From the NCBI RefSeq assembly GCF_040954645.1, contig NC_092806.1, forward strand, positions 1,364,001-1,428,000: DNA of 64,000 bases, written 5' to 3'. Below the pieces are notes generated by a model. It saw only the letters and a program-made list of their open reading frames with translations. It searched no databases and was not told where the DNA came from. Position numbers and translations under genes: made by a program. The stretch is from Diabrotica undecimpunctata. Its lineage: Eukaryota > Arthropoda > Insecta > Coleoptera > Chrysomelidae. Below, one piece after another: positions 1 through 12,014 of this stretch (its first letter is position 1; each line of letters starts with the position of its first letter).

Positions 1-800
1 GAATCTTACTCTGTGAAACTCTTTCTTTAGGTCAATAATTAGATACAGAAATGCAATATACTCTAGTGGTTTCTCAGTTATTTGCATTATAACGAATATT
101 ACATCTGTATACGATCTTCCACTAGGTAAAACCTATTGTTTATCTGTTAAACTTATTTTCTGATTTATTAGCACTTGTAAAATTTTAGATGTACGTTTTA
201 GCGTATTATTTAACAAGTTTATATATACCTCTGTAGTTTTCTGGCTGCTTTTTATCTCCTTTTTTGTATAGTAGAATTAGTTCGCTCGTTCTCCATTCTT
301 CCGGTATTTTATTGTGTTTTATAATTTTATTAATTAATGTTGTTAATTGTTTTGTCATTGCTGCTTCACAAGCAGGACAGCTTAACAATATTTTAGTAAT
401 TCGTTTAGTATCTCTTTACCTGCTACTTCTTTGTTCTTCAGGTTTTCAAATATTTTTCAAACTTCCTGTACATTTATATTGAGTTCTTTTTTGTGGCAAT
501 TTTTGGTGTTTCCGGTTCTAATGTTATTTATTCTTCCTCTGCATAGAACTTTTTCAGGTAATTAATTAAAGTATCCTTTTCTATGTGCTTTGGTTCTATT
601 AGTTCTTTTACCTGCCTTCATTAACTTCTTATGAAGCGCCATATTTTCTTTTGTGGATCGTAAAAATCATGTTGCTTTTGCAAAAAACGCTCCCAGTGAT
701 TATTTTTTATTTTTCTTACAAGTACATGTGTTTCGTTTCTAATTGTCTTGTAATTATGGTACGCCTCTTGTGTTTTGGTTGACATGTATTTCAAGTAAGT
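1..800 (-). pseudogene. Non-LTR retrotransposon RT fragment, family A copy 1 (runs off the window edge)
   Basis: Read on the minus strand this is the stretch between endonuclease and reverse transcriptase (about 800-480) followed by the RT fingers. The 60-codon open piece at 206-388 contains EEWRTSELILLYKKGD and ENYRG, the usual motif around RT block 1-2 of insect RTE/Jockey-like elements. Below it, across stops and frame changes, 1-140 reads GRSYTDVIFVIMQITEK and IIDLKKEFHRVR, matching the block with 'F-D-KAFD'. RT copies element RNA into DNA at the target. Multiple stops make this a dead copy. A second copy of the same family lies at 20650-21135, also on the minus strand. Confidence 0.75.
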
Positions 801-1690
801 TTTTTTTTCTTTTATTTACATTTTTCGATCATATGAAGGTCCTTATTTGCCGCTTCTCATTTCCTAGTTTGTTAAGCTCATTATTTTTAGTTTTTTTTAA
901 TGACAGTAATATTTGTTTTATTTCACATTTCAAAAATATTTTGTTGTAGTGAAATTTTATTAGTTAAAAATCATTTCTTAGCGATATAGTTAACTAAATG
1001 TCACAAAAAAATGTTTTTAAAATTTAGCAACAAAACAAAATAATTATAATTGGCACATTAAACTTATCTTAAATGTATAAAGATTTTTTTCTTAATTTTG
1101 ATGTTCCAGTAGTTTTTTTTTATGTTAATTTGTTAAATGAAACGCTTCGTGTAGAACAAAGATTATCAAAACACCATCACAACATTGTGACTATCAATTC
1201 CTCGTTGCATTGATAAAAAGTCTCGACTAATAACCGTATAATTACTAATTTATTTGTAAAGCAGTCCATGGCGGCAATGGACCGTGTCTTCCGGATATTA
1301 TATCAAATTTATACGACTAGATACGTTGTCTTGATTCCAAACAATAAGACTTGGGGCAAAAAAGCCGAGAGACAGAGTAAAATATTAGACAATGATCTTA
1401 AGAACGAGCACTTATTGAATATGGGAAGAAATCACGATTTGCATGTAACTTATTAAAACGTATTATCGTCATGGGGTAAAGTCAAACACTTTTTAAAACA
1501 AACTTGAGGTTTACAGTTAGATCCGGTGGATATATATATAATATGCTTAACCAAAGAAATAGAATTTTTCGTCTTAAATAAATACCTGGTTTTTATTGTT
1601 TAATAAGACAAATTATTATTCCCTAATATAAACATAGTGATGGTTTTTGTGAGCATATATTTCTACTATCTTTCTAAGGTATATTATTCT
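801..1690. other. A+T-rich spacer, nothing recognised
   Basis: Homopolymer-rich sequence. A 62-codon open frame at 1268-1456 (plus) has no recognisable motif and is most likely chance or an unplaceable relic. Confidence 0.4.
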
Positions 1691-1696
1691 ACTATC

Positions 1697-2245
1697 TTAA
1701 CCCATCAACGCCTTGTGTGACCACTTGGTTACGCAAACACGCCATCAATTAATGTTGATTGTAGCTCAACTTAATGCTAGAAATCTATCCGCAGTTCAAC
1801 TTTTCGTTACAAGATGTCAGTGTATTCAGTTTGTCACTGTATTACATGTAACAGTTCGAAAGGAAAAAATAGTACAGCTTTGTGAATTCATGCGTATTAA
1901 CGAATGTGCAAATTATGGAACCGAGATTTAAGTACGTAGTTTTATTAGTTTACTATTAAGACTTTCGACCAATCTAAATAATTATTGATACAGCTAAGGA
2001 AGTAGATTATACCATAAAAAATATTTCAGGCAACCTTACCCATTAACATAAAATTTATATGAGACTGAATCACACCGGGATATATATAAGTCCACCTGAT
2101 CCAGATGTTTTGACTGATGAAGATTCGGCTGACAAAGATAATGGTGGATTTGAAGATAAAACAATTATTAGTAGAAGCAAAGCTGGATAATATAGATGGT
2201 GCACCAGAAAACAAAAGTGTTTTGATGAGATGAAAGACGGCCAAA
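1697..2245 (+). pseudogene. piggyBac-like transposase N-terminal relic
   Basis: At 2080-2190 the plus strand reads ISPPDPDVLTDEDSADKDNGG, the acidic proline-rich N-terminus typical of insect piggyBac-like transposases, before frame loss. A TTAA followed by CCCATCAACGCC at 1697-1712 could be the element's left end, since piggyBac inserts at TTAA; that is inference. The catalytic DDD domain is absent. The RT relic at 2265-3480 begins immediately downstream, so the piggyBac copy may have been cut by that insertion. Confidence 0.5.
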
Positions 2246-2264
2246 CACCACGTATGTCATTACT

Positions 2265-3480
2265 TGATCCTCCTCCTCTATCCTTTATTGTAAGGATGTG
2301 GTGACGTTATGGTATTTGACGGATGGTTGCTCTCCATTATTCTATCTTCTGGGCGCGGTGTGCTGCCTCAGACAGAGAGTAACCAGTAGAGCACAAAATT
2401 TGGTCTGACCATCGGAGTGGCGATCTTCCTCGAGTTCTTTTACCATCTACCTTGCCTTCAACCACCAACCTTTCCATGCCTTTTATTCGTCTGGTAATGC
2501 GTCCAAAGTGCCTCAATATATTTTGGTTGATGATTGTAAACCTAGTATTGATGTCGATTTCTGTCAATATTGAGACGTTTGTGCGATCTGCTGTCCAGGG
2601 TATGCGCATTATTCTACGATATACCTACATTTGAAAGCACATTATACGTCGTAAGTCGGACTTTTTAATGGTCCAAGTTTCTGACGCATAGGTAACGATA
2701 GGAAAGATAAGCGTCCGTACTAGGCGCAGTTTCGTATTCCTGGTTATGTCCGTATCTTTCCAGATTTTAGTAAGTTTTACCGTTACTGATCTGGCCATTG
2801 TAAGGCGTCGACGTATATCTTCTTCGCAACCACCATTGTTTGCGATAACAAAACCTAAGTAATTGAAACGGCTTATTACCTCAAACCCCGCTACATTTCT
2901 TATTTCCGGTTGGTTATTTCTAATTCGATCGATTATCATTACCTTGGTCTTCTGTACACTAATTTTAAGTCCATATTCACGACTAGTAGTAGCTAGTCTT
3001 TTCATGATGTATTTAAGGTCATTTGTTGATGATGCTAGTACTGAAGTGTCGTCAGCATAGCGAAGATTGCTGATTTTTCGGCCTTTGACTGATATTACTC
3101 CTTGCCATCCGTCGAATACAATGCCCATGATGTGTTCGCTTTATATATTGAATAACGTGGGAGAGATAATACATCCTTGAAAAACACCGGCTTTTAGTTT
3201 AAAATTATCGGAGTATTTTTTGACTCTTACGTTTGCTGTGTTGTTGATATACCTACAGTTGTTTCAGTAGGTATATTAGATGTTCGGGGGCACCCATTTC
3301 TTTTAGTATTTCCCACATTTTATACCACCTTACATTATTGAACGCTTTTGAGTAGTCGACGAAGCACAAATATGTTTCTAGATTAAATTCTCTAGATTTT
3401 TCTATAATTTGTCTGAGATTGAGAATTTGTTCTCGTGTGCCTCTTCCAGGGACAAATCCACAATGTTCTTGTGGTTTTAA
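2265..3480 (-). pseudogene. Non-LTR retrotransposon RT, C-terminal two thirds (family B)
   Basis: Minus strand. From 3480 down it reads EHCGFVPGRGTREQILNLRQ, then CFVDYSKAFNNVRW, a frameshift near 3258, QGCIISPTLFNI with a stop near 3145, and an open 167-codon piece (2625-3128) with the catalytic LRYADDTSVLA motif, the thumb (YLGFVI) and ITYASETW. After another break, 2337-2609 reads HFGRITRRIKGMERLVVEGK and KRTRGRSPLRWSDQI, the basic C-terminal tail of this class. A GAGGAGGAGGA-like 3' end lies near 2265-2275. The 5' part is missing; the break at about 3480 abuts a CAGGGTG motif. A relative on the plus strand lies at 16130-16860. Confidence 0.85.
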
Positions 3481-4980
3481 TGAAACACCCTGTACATTTT
3501 TACATTTTTAGAATCCTTTCGATGTGTTTGTTTTTTCAATATAGGCTGGGCAGTGCTATACATGGTAATTTAAAAGATAATTACATTTTTTATATTATTT
3601 TTGTAGAACCTGTAGTACCCTGTAGAATTGTAGACATTTAATATCAAAAAATATGTTCATCTTCAAAAGATGTTTAATAAAGTCTACGTTTGTCTAAAAT
3701 TATAGCGAGATATTTAATTTTGATATACAGGGTGGGTCAAAACTCGGACTGAATATTATCTGAATTTTTTTTAAATGGGAGACCCTTTATATTAGTATAT
3801 TTAACACAATATTATAAATAAATTAAACAAAATGAATCTAGTAAACTACAAAGAGGTATTGTAAATATTGTAAGTGTTGTAATAGGTTATAAAATATAGT
3901 TAAACCAATCGTACACCTAACGGTCCTTTGGCGATATTTATTAAATAAATAAATAAATGTTTATCTATTGTTAATCCAGTGGACCATATCTACGAGAACA
4001 GGTTAATTCGTATTATATTTTTTTTTAGTTTTCTTAAACCCGCGGTTAAGTTTCTTTTCATTCTCTTCAGTTGTTTTAGTACTCATACTTACTGACTTAC
4101 CTCATAGTAAAACAATAGTCGCTTATATAATCATGAATACGCGAGTACATTTAGCACTGAGGCGTCTTCAGGGATTTCCGACAAAGCATTATTGAGATAT
4201 TTAGATTAGAAATGATGAATTGCAGTCGGACTTGGATGCTTGCCTTTTGCCTAGCTTATCTAACGGAAGTTTTTAATTGCCTTGAAGTTCGCCGCCTTAT
4301 GTCCACATTCACATACACTTCCACGCAGTGACGGCTCATAAGGAAAAGTAGATGAATGAATAGTCAACGAACGAAAGTCATCTGCTTGAGATATTAAATA
4401 ACGAATAAAAATTAACAAATTGGAATTTTATTACAGTTACTGGCAGTTATATCAAAACACTATTGATATAGAGTAACATTTTTGATTATGTGCATATTTT
4501 TTCGGGTTTTATTTTAATCGATTTTTTTTAAGTGTCACCTTTGAAGTTAAGCGTAGAAAATATTTAGAGAACATTTAGAGGAATTTATTGATAAATATCA
4601 AACTAGATTTAAGCCGTAAGACAGGTCGTCACGGAGATGGTTGTATATCAAAGGTTGAATTTCTGGTGGAGTTGCCATTGTTAGGTCTTGCTAAAAATAT
4701 GTAGGTGTTTACGAATGAAGAAAACAGTTTCTAAAATATATTTATAAAGAGAAAAGAATTAAAATTCCGTGATTTTTGAAGTAGTTTCTACCATGTGTTG
4801 TTCTTCTGAGGTCAAACAGATATCCTTTTGCTATTTTTTGTAATTCGAAAATAACATCAGATTGGGCAGCTATACCAGAACTCCGAAAAGGAAGACCAGA
4901 TCGAAGATGAGACTCGAAGGGATCTATCTAAAAAATCACTAAAATTTTAGTCCACAACCAACAAACCAAAACAAATTTTA
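3481..4980. other. Spacer with isolated transposon-end motifs
   Basis: Contains two outward-facing CAGGGTG-type motifs (ACACCCTGTAC at 3486-3497 and TACAGGGTG at 3729-3737) of the kind that end many insect MITEs, and a CAGTGACGGCTCATAAGG string near 4326 resembling a hAT terminus. None has a partner I could find. No coding sequence recognised. Confidence 0.3.
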
Positions 4981-4989
4981 AAAATTATA

Positions 4990-5660
4990 AAAGCTTTTGA
5001 GTGGAAAAAATCCTACCTAAACGTTGCGTTTTTGAGGAGGGTTTATTGAGATTAGTATATACTGCTTCATGATGAGATAGTCCTGCATTAATAATTGTAG
5101 AACGTGCATCAAGGGTGTGAAAAATCTGAGACAATATAATCAACTATGGTAGATGTTGTTTTAGTAATTCTTTTAGGAGAATTAACGTGCATCTCACAAT
5201 TTTTAGACCAAATAGTGCCAACCACGCTAAAGTTGTCATCACTAAAATAATTTGAGGTTTCTAGTCTCCCAGAACACGCCGTATTATTTAAAAATTTCGT
5301 TTTGGAGAGAGAATGGAATAGTAATTTTGGTGACATTCTCTTAATTTTGGCAGGTGAATGAAGTGAAAAAGGACCATAAAACAGCAAGATCGGCTTTCAC
5401 CTTGGTTGAACCGATTCCATAGGCATCGTTGTATTCTAGAAGGATTTTTCGTAAATTTTATCTTAGTGAGAAGTCCTTCGGAAGCCAAAAAGAGGTTAAC
5501 GCTTGTGTTGGTGAATCCTTCGTAAGATACTGAAGCAGGTTGGTTGTGTAGAAAAGCAAGATGTAGCTTAATAGCTTTTAAGTTATCCAGTTCTCTTAAT
5601 ATTGCTAGAAGATATTGACTGTTCGAGTTATTGGATAATCTTACTCTTGGTGGCGCCAAA
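4990..5660 (-). pseudogene. Non-LTR retrotransposon endonuclease (EN) C-terminal fragment
   Basis: On the minus strand 5110-5200 reads MHVNSPKRITKTTSTIVDYIVSDF, matching the 'P-T-R-x-T-x-S-T-I-D-x-I' region of apurinic-type endonucleases in Jockey-like elements. Around 5000-5095 follows ARSTIINAGLSHHEAVYTNL, where SHH replaces the catalytic SDH motif, so the enzyme is inactivated. The upstream open frame (5288-5659, 123 codons) is continuous in direction but has no motif I know; it could be the preceding part of the same polyprotein. The RT domain that should follow is absent. Confidence 0.55.
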
Positions 5661-6555
5661 CGATCCGGATTTATCGATGGTTTAAAGTATATTTCTTAAT
5701 AAAATTAATATGGACATGAAAATGATTTTTAGATTTGCAAATGACATTTTAAAAATAAAATGAGGAAGATACTTAAGAGTAGTACTTAAAAAAATTCAAT
5801 TTTTAAAACTGTAGTTCATCACACATTTCGAAACATCCAAAACTTTATATTTCGACAAATTAAATATTAGTTTTATTGACGAAAATCATTCTTATATTGT
5901 GAATAACGAAATACGGAAATTGTAGTTAATTCTTAACATTTAAAAAAATGTTTTTACGTTTATATTTTTTATTTCAATTCAGTGTATTATTAAAAAAAGT
6001 TACATATTGCTTTATACTGATTTTTTGACATACATTTCCTGTACAGCTTGATATTTATGCTGTGATGAAGTAGACATACCGAAACACCACTGTCTTCTTG
6101 TTGTCTACAAAACTACTGAACGAAAGCACAACCAGTGTTTGCTTACTCAATATGATGAATTTGCAAATACTACTCAAATATGAACGTAATGCATGAGGAA
6201 TTTTAAACGGAAAGTGGACTTTCATTGAACTTTCGTTTATATTTCTCACAAGACAACGTTTCGCTTATTTGATTTAATAAAAACCAACACACCTTGTAAT
6301 ATCATGCTAATTTTTATTAAGTGTTATCGGCAAATAAACTTGTAAGCTTCTTAAATAAATAAATGTTAATAAGTATGGAGGAGAAGGTCCTAATATGGGC
6401 TTCCATTTTGTTTTTCCAAATACTTTTTTTCTTTCAAGATAAGTATGTGAAATTGGTCACATACTTAGATTGGCCATTAATTAATATTACTGAATGGTTA
6501 TTTATTTAAAAAAGCTTTAGAGTAAACAAATATTAAATATGATGAATATTTTAAA
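5661..6555. other. A+T-rich spacer
   Basis: No motif recognised. The minus frame at 6055-6249 (64 codons) shows no family signature. Confidence 0.3.
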
Positions 6556-6559
6556 ATTG

Positions 6560-7640
6560 CTCGATGCGTCAAAAAAATGGGGTTCTTAAGAACATTCAAA
6601 TACAAATGATCTCTCTCTCTCTCTTCAATTCTGACCGCCTCCCCTTGTAGGTAGGGAAGGTTATTATTGGTGATTAGAAACCTTTTTGTCCACAAGTGTA
6701 TGTTTTTTTTAATTAGTATAGAAAATATTGCAAAATATGACACAAATCTTGGAGACGTTTCTCTGGAGGATGATGTCGATAGTTCTACGGACTCTATTAA
6801 TAAATTTAAAGTAGGTAGGTTGTGGTTCCATCAGCTTCTCTTGCAGAAAACTAGAAGCTGCTCCCTCCAGAAAGATGATTGCTTTTCGCTTTGAAGCTTT
6901 CCAAATCCGCTTCATGTTCGGATACAATGACGTTTAGCGGTTTTATGTTAAACGTTTGTTTGGCTTCATATTTTATTAAAGAAATAGATTCTGGTTACCC
7001 TGAATCGATTTACTGCAATTTTTCCCGACTGTGACTTTTAAAAATATTTTGCCTAACAATTTAGCTATATCAAATTGTGTAAGAGCGTATTGATTTGCAC
7101 GAATCCAATTTCTTCCTTCCTCGCAGTAGTATGCATTGAAGCTGTTCATTTTGGTTTTATCAAGAGATGAAAGTTTATGTGTGGACAACTCTAAAACTTT
7201 TAGAGTTGTTGAAGTAGACAAGTAAGCATAGCATCCATAATTGATCTTGGAGCGAATCAAATTCTTATATAATGTGAGTAAAGTTCTACCGTCCGCTCCA
7301 TAGTTCGTACCAGAAAGACGGTTTAGTCTTTTTTGACATATTCTGAAATATATTTGATATGGTCCTGCCAGGTTAGATTTAGAGCAAATATTAAACGTAT
7401 AAATTTAATTGTTTTTATATATTCAAATTTTAAAGTATCTATTTTCTTTATCTGCTTTGGTCTCTTTGAGACTACGATGCAACCAGTTTTAGATAAAGCA
7501 AATTAAAAACCGCTCCTTTTAGACCATGCTATAAATTTATCAAGTTAATCTTGGATTTGGCTATATTCTATATATTGTTTCTCTTTAAAATACAATTATA
7601 AGATCATCCGCGTACAATTTTGATTGGATGAGTTTATTTA
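6560..7640 (-). pseudogene. Jockey-like RT fragment (palm to connection)
   Basis: Minus strand: KLYADDLIIVF (catalytic YADD) at about 7600, then with frame changes DKFIAWSKRSGF, LSKTGCIVVSKRPK, LTWQDHIKYIS, LSGTNYGADGRTLLTLYKNLIRSKINYGCYAYLS (about 7400-7200), and on to 6976. This order (YADD, thumb with WQDHI, then IRSKI-YGCYAY) is characteristic of insect Jockey-type elements that continue into a C-terminal RNase H. The 6709-6927 frame may be the decayed linker. Several stops and frameshifts; no RNase H found here. A (CT)n run at 6608-6625 sits near the lower break. Confidence 0.75.
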
Positions 7641-7659
7641 AGCATGCAAAGCAAAACAG

Positions 7660-8192
7660 GCAAAATGCGTGGTTATAACATCACATTTACTAAGATGTAA
7701 ATTAAAGCTAGAAGGTCAGATAATAGAACAAGTAATGGATATAGCAAACATAGTCACAAGTTGCCTAAATAAATGTGAAGAAATAAAAATATCAGGAAAG
7801 AAATTAAACAGTCACCAGACCACTAATCATATACTCGACAGAAACACGACCTAGCTGAGAGAGAACAAAAAGGATGTTAGTAACATAGATAGAAATACTT
7901 AGAAAAAATTGATGGTTAAACACTATGGGACAAAGCTAGAAGCACAGATACACGGCGTAGATGCAGGGTGGAGAACATCAAGAACTTTGTTAGAAATATA
8001 AGAGTAGAATGGATGGATGATATAAGCCGAATTACAACAAACAGAGTAGTAAAGATGGCAAGAGTGAGTTTACCAATAGAAATACGATCAGTAGAAAGAC
8101 TACGAAAACGATGGAAAGACAACTTACTGGAGGAACATTTAAAAACAGAGAAAGTCATGCCTACATAAAAAGCAGAATAAGAAGAAGAAGAG
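7660..8192 (+). pseudogene. RTE-like RT C-terminal fragment with (GAA)n tail (family C, copy 1)
   Basis: Plus strand. RCKLKLEGQIIEQVMDI at 7690-7745, then with frame changes DGKTLWDKARST-like sequence at 7915-7950 and an open piece 7968-8168 (VENIKNFVRNIRVEWMDDISR, TTNRVVKMA, ERLRKRWKDNLLE). It ends at an AGAAGAAGAAG tail (8174-8192), the simple-repeat 3' end typical of these elements. The same protein region occurs on the minus strand at 28345-29145. 5'-truncated, dead. Confidence 0.75.
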
Positions 8193-9950
8193 TTTGTCCA
8201 TTGATTTGATATTATTTCGTTAATATGTCTAAGGAAAAGCGTTGAGTTGATTACCCAGGTGCGTCATTTTTTTTTTGATATCTCATATAAGATAGAAGAC
8301 CGTTTACATTTACCTTGATATTTCTATTTAGGAGAAAATTTTTGATAACAGCAAGTACATTTTCTTGATATCCCTCCTGTATGTATATGATAAGCACAAA
8401 ACCATAATATGTGCAAATGTGTAAATACTCAAAACATACGCCCGATACGTTCGTGGGAATCAGGCACTAAAATTAATATGAGAATTGTACGTAATTAAAG
8501 TCGAACAATAGAATTTAGCTATTATCCGAGTTTATCAAAATTTAAGAGAACTGCTTCCTTCCATCTTATTTGGAACATGTGCTTCACGAAGTGCCGTTAA
8601 ATCTCAAATAATTGAATTAATGAGCATAATTTTTTCTTGGAATATGTGTCAGTGTAGATTTTTCGAAAACACGCATATGGGAATTTGGTTCTATTCTAAT
8701 ATCTAATTACTTTAGCGAGGCCAATTGTAACGGTAGGCGAAATATTAACCACGATGGATATACAGAAGTAATAGGTGGACTAATACGCCCGAATTTAAGA
8801 TAAATACTATATTTAGGAGGACGGGCCATAATCAAGATATTACAGACACCCATACACTAAACGGTATTGTATTATTAAGAAAATAAATTACTTTTTTGGC
8901 GTACATAAACACATCGGTAAAAATATGCGTAAATCTTATCTAGCTATACGGGGGTCATCAAAACTAGCAAAACATCTGTTAATATTTTAGAAAAGCGCGC
9001 TTAGAATTTACATAAATAACATAAATACTTAAATAAATTAATCAACTTTTAAATGCTCTGACAATGTAAAAGTGAGGTGATCTGTATCTCAGAAGACTAA
9101 GATCTTTGATCAGTGTTTTATTAAAGACTTCTGATTTAATCTGTAGTTGCTTTAATATAAAAATAATACAAAAAAAATTTAAATTTTTTGGTAAAATGTT
9201 TTTAAAAAGTACATTTAAATATAAGTAAAATTTGTTTTAAATTTTTCAAAGTCTTCAACAGTGAAGTAAAATATTGGAACTGACAGCATTATTACTTTTG
9301 CGAAATGTGATAAGTAAGAGAAAAATGTTCCAATTTTAAAACTAATTCTTCTTCGTTAATTATTTTAAACTTCATGCATGTATCCAATTTTTCTGGGATC
9401 TCACCTTTAGATTATATGAAGAGCACAGAGAAAAATCAGATATGTCATTTCTTTTGACAACTGAGTAAATTTAATTTTAATGTTTAAAACAAATTATTTT
9501 TATTTCTATAATAAAGGGATTATAAACAGTAGTTTACATAAAGCAGAAGTTAACATTGGTATAAAGTATTATAACTACAGTACTATCACTGCTTATAAAG
9601 TATTTTTTTGTTTACAAAAACTAAAGTCGGCTTTATAGCAAAAAAATCTACATCACTCACGATTTTTCAGGAACAAAAGGCAGCACTGTCACCTAAAACA
9701 GACAAAAATTGTTTTTATTTTTGAACTAAAAAGAAAATTAATGTACTTTTTTAATAATTACTTATTTATCAACATATAAATAATTTAAATTTACTGTTAG
9801 ATATGAGCTAGGTTTTGGAAAAATGTCACTGCTTTTGGACTGCAAAACCACAAAAGACTCATTAACATGCAGCAAAAATTCTCCATATTTTAAAGCCAGA
9901 TACTACTGGTACATTGTATGTTGAACAGTAGGAGATAAGGCGGCTATGAT
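8193..9950. other. Long stretch without recognised genes
   Basis: The part 8400-8900 has fairly mixed base composition and looks unique rather than repetitive; 8950-9950 is A+T-rich. No coding motif, RNA gene or clear repeat end was recognised. Confidence 0.3.
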
Positions 9951-10168
9951 TAGATGATGTCACTATTTTCTTGGAGGATGATGATTCCACACGTAAATTA
10001 TTCTTTCTAAGAGCTGCGTTTTGTTTGAAATCATGTCTTTAGCCACTTCTCTTTTCATCAACTCCCAAAGGTTTTTTATGGGGTTCACATCGGGGCTATT
10101 ACCCGGCCAATCCAACAAAGAGATATTTTGTTCCGCCAAAACAGCTTTGACAGACCGTGGCAGGGAGC

Positions 10169-10323
10169 TTCTTCTTCTTGCGGTACCGTCTCCTATCGGA
10201 GGTTGGCTACCATCACAGCAATCTTCACTTTGTTGGCTGCAGCTCTGAACAGCTGTATTGAACTGCACTCATACCACTCCCTTAAATTTCGCAACCAGGA
10301 AATCCTCCTACGTACCATACGTC
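10169..10323 (-). mobile_element. Nested 5'-truncated non-LTR retrotransposon tail (family D, copy 1)
   Basis: Inserted inside the Tc1 relic between the codons for QDG and APCH. Minus strand: RRISWLRNLREWYECSSIQ followed by LFRAAANKVKIAVMVANLR and a stop, then GAAGAAGAAG. This is the last 38 codons and simple-repeat tail of an RTE-like element. The reading frame of the tail is intact apart from truncation, so it is younger than the Tc1 copy. The same tail, more decayed, occurs at 43125-43286 on the plus strand. Confidence 0.75.
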
Positions 10324-10610
10324 CCATCTTGCATAAAAATGAATGGTTCCCCATTTGGAAACCAGTCTTGGAGCTGCGAAATCAACCGCCTTTGTAAGAC
10401 ATCTTTGTACTGGTCTTGCCACATCATTCCTTTTACCACGTACAGACGTCCAGTACCCTTGCCGCTAATGACTGACCAAATCATCACTTTTGTAGGGTGC
10501 TTCAAAATCTAAACAACACAGTCAGGATGAAACTTTTCTCCATGACGACGACGTACAAACTGAGCTTTGTTTTGCAAAATTTCAAATGTGCTTTCATCAC
10601 TGAAGCAGAC

Positions 10611-10711
10611 CTGTCAACAATAGAAAAAAAATATATGCTAGTCTTTATGTTTGTTAAATGCATTATTTGTGAAAGAAATATGAAATATTATGCAAGAAAT
10701 TATGAACCTAC
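10611..10711 (-). other. Candidate spliceosomal intron in the Tc1-like transposase
   Basis: On the minus strand the coding sequence ...DFWRS is interrupted by GTAGGT, about 101 bases with a T-rich tract, and TTGACAG, after which VCFSDESTFE resumes in frame. Removing it restores the family sequence exactly (phase 0). The second Tc1 relic has an intron at the equivalent codon (37087-37176). Confidence 0.75.
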
Positions 10712-11100
10712 CGACCTCCAGAAGTCCACATCTTTATCACGCAACTGTTTGGCCCAATTCAGATGCTTTGCTTTCATTGCAGGTGACCATAGGAGGAGGA
10801 CCATAAAACCCAAATCTCTTAATTTTCTTCGCACAGTACGTTCAGAAGCATTCACACTGACATCTTTGAGTTGCGATTTTATTAATTTTGTGGTAGCAAA
10901 TCTGTTTTCCAGGCAAATTTTCTTTAAAGATCTTTCTGACCTTGGAGTAAAAATAGGCTTTCTGCCGCATTTTTTCTTTCGTGTTGAGCTCAATTCTTTA
11001 CCTAATTCAACCTTTTTCTTTATGCAAAAATATTTTAGTATTCACTAGGGCCTTTATCTCAGCTTTTTTACGTGGTGAAAGATCGCGTTTTTTACCCATG

Positions 11101-12010
11101 ATGAAAGCGTACAAACAGGTTATTTAAACTCTGCACATGAAATAAACAAATAACTGCGTAATATAAAACTGTTTAATAAATAAACACAGCACATAAAGCC
11201 ACAGAGACACGTTCGCAACTGAAGCACCTGCGAACGCGATGGGAGCAGGTTTGACTTGTTTACGTTCCGGCAAGAATTGATTAAGACAGTGTTGCCATTT
11301 ATGACAAATACGAAATATATAATAAATTTCCTGAATAAAAATCCATTTCATGTATGTTTGTATGTGAAAGAACTGCATATAAACTCGAATAAAACATCAA
11401 GGGCCAGGGACTGTAGGTCGTCATTCGAAGAATGTAATGGCGCGTCTACCGAGATTTTCATTTAAAAGTGGCATATCTGGTTTTTTTCCTGTACCCTTCA
11501 TATTGTATTCTATTTTATTTCTATGGTCTCTATAACATATCATTCTTAGTAAAGTTCTTCGGAATGGTTAATTAAAGGTAAAAATGAAAAGGCGGGAGTT
11601 GTGATGACACCACACAATAACCGTTTTGTTTCTGGATCTCCCACGGCACGTCGTTTGTCAACCTGTTGTTTCAGATTTGAGGTAAGCGGTTTCAATTTTA
11701 CAACCGGTGTATATCATTTGTGTATATGGTACTAAAATTTAATTTTAATTTATAGACCGATGAGATTTATAACTATTGTGGTAAACATACAATTTAAATG
11801 TTTGTTTAATGATTTATTTTCATAGTAAACTTGAAATGTTGTTATCAAAAAACCTTCTTTTTGGTTTAAAGCGTATTAAATTTATTTTTTGTTATGTGCA
11901 AGATTTTTACAATTTTAAATGATTTTTAGACGTTTATTTTGATACTGTCTTATAAAATTTCTGGAAAAAATCATATGAGATATTATTAAGAGCAGAAAGC
12001 TGTTTTTTAT
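11101..12010. other. Region upstream of the Tc1-like gene; no gene recognised
   Basis: Should hold the Tc1 element's promoter and 5' terminal repeat, but no matching end was found. The block 11580-11700 is of mixed composition and contains TTGTTTCAG and GAGGTAAGCG, splice-like strings seven bases apart; I do not regard these as evidence of an exon. Confidence 0.25.
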
Positions 12011-12014
12011 AAAA

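Larger units (their letters stand above)
9963..11100 (-). pseudogene. Tc1-like transposase relic with an intron and a nested retrotransposon
   Basis: Minus strand, start ATG at 11100: MGKKRDLSPRKKAEIKAL, the first helix-turn-helix, frameshift near 11050, then the second HTH (CGRKPIFTPRSERSLKKIC; ASERTVRRKLRDLGF) at 10700-10993. A 101-bp intron follows (10611-10711), then VCFSDESTFEI, a stop near 10508, HPTKVMIWSVISGKGTGRLYVVKG and FIFMQDG (first catalytic Asp regions). A 155-bp insertion interrupts at QDG; the frame resumes with the remains of APCH, SVKAVLAEQNISLLDWPGNSPD and NPIKNLWELMKREV (DDE region) to about 9963. The C-terminus and both terminal repeats were not found. The order and spacing of motifs fit a roughly 340-residue Tc1 transposase. 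Confidence 0.9.

Noticed and set aside
2106..2135. CTGATGA string at 2111
   Set aside because: Part of the piggyBac N-terminal coding sequence; no GAAA box or pairing stems follow.
10021..10512. Three plus-strand open frames of 75-89 codons
   Set aside because: They lie antisense to clear Tc1 transposase motifs on the minus strand.
10497..11048. 183-codon plus-strand frame, one of the longest in the window
   Set aside because: Antisense to the Tc1 helix-turn-helix region and intron; no domain of its own.
11660..11690. TTGTTTCAG ... GAGGTAAGC resembling a tiny exon
   Set aside because: Only seven bases between the sites and no supporting coding sequence.
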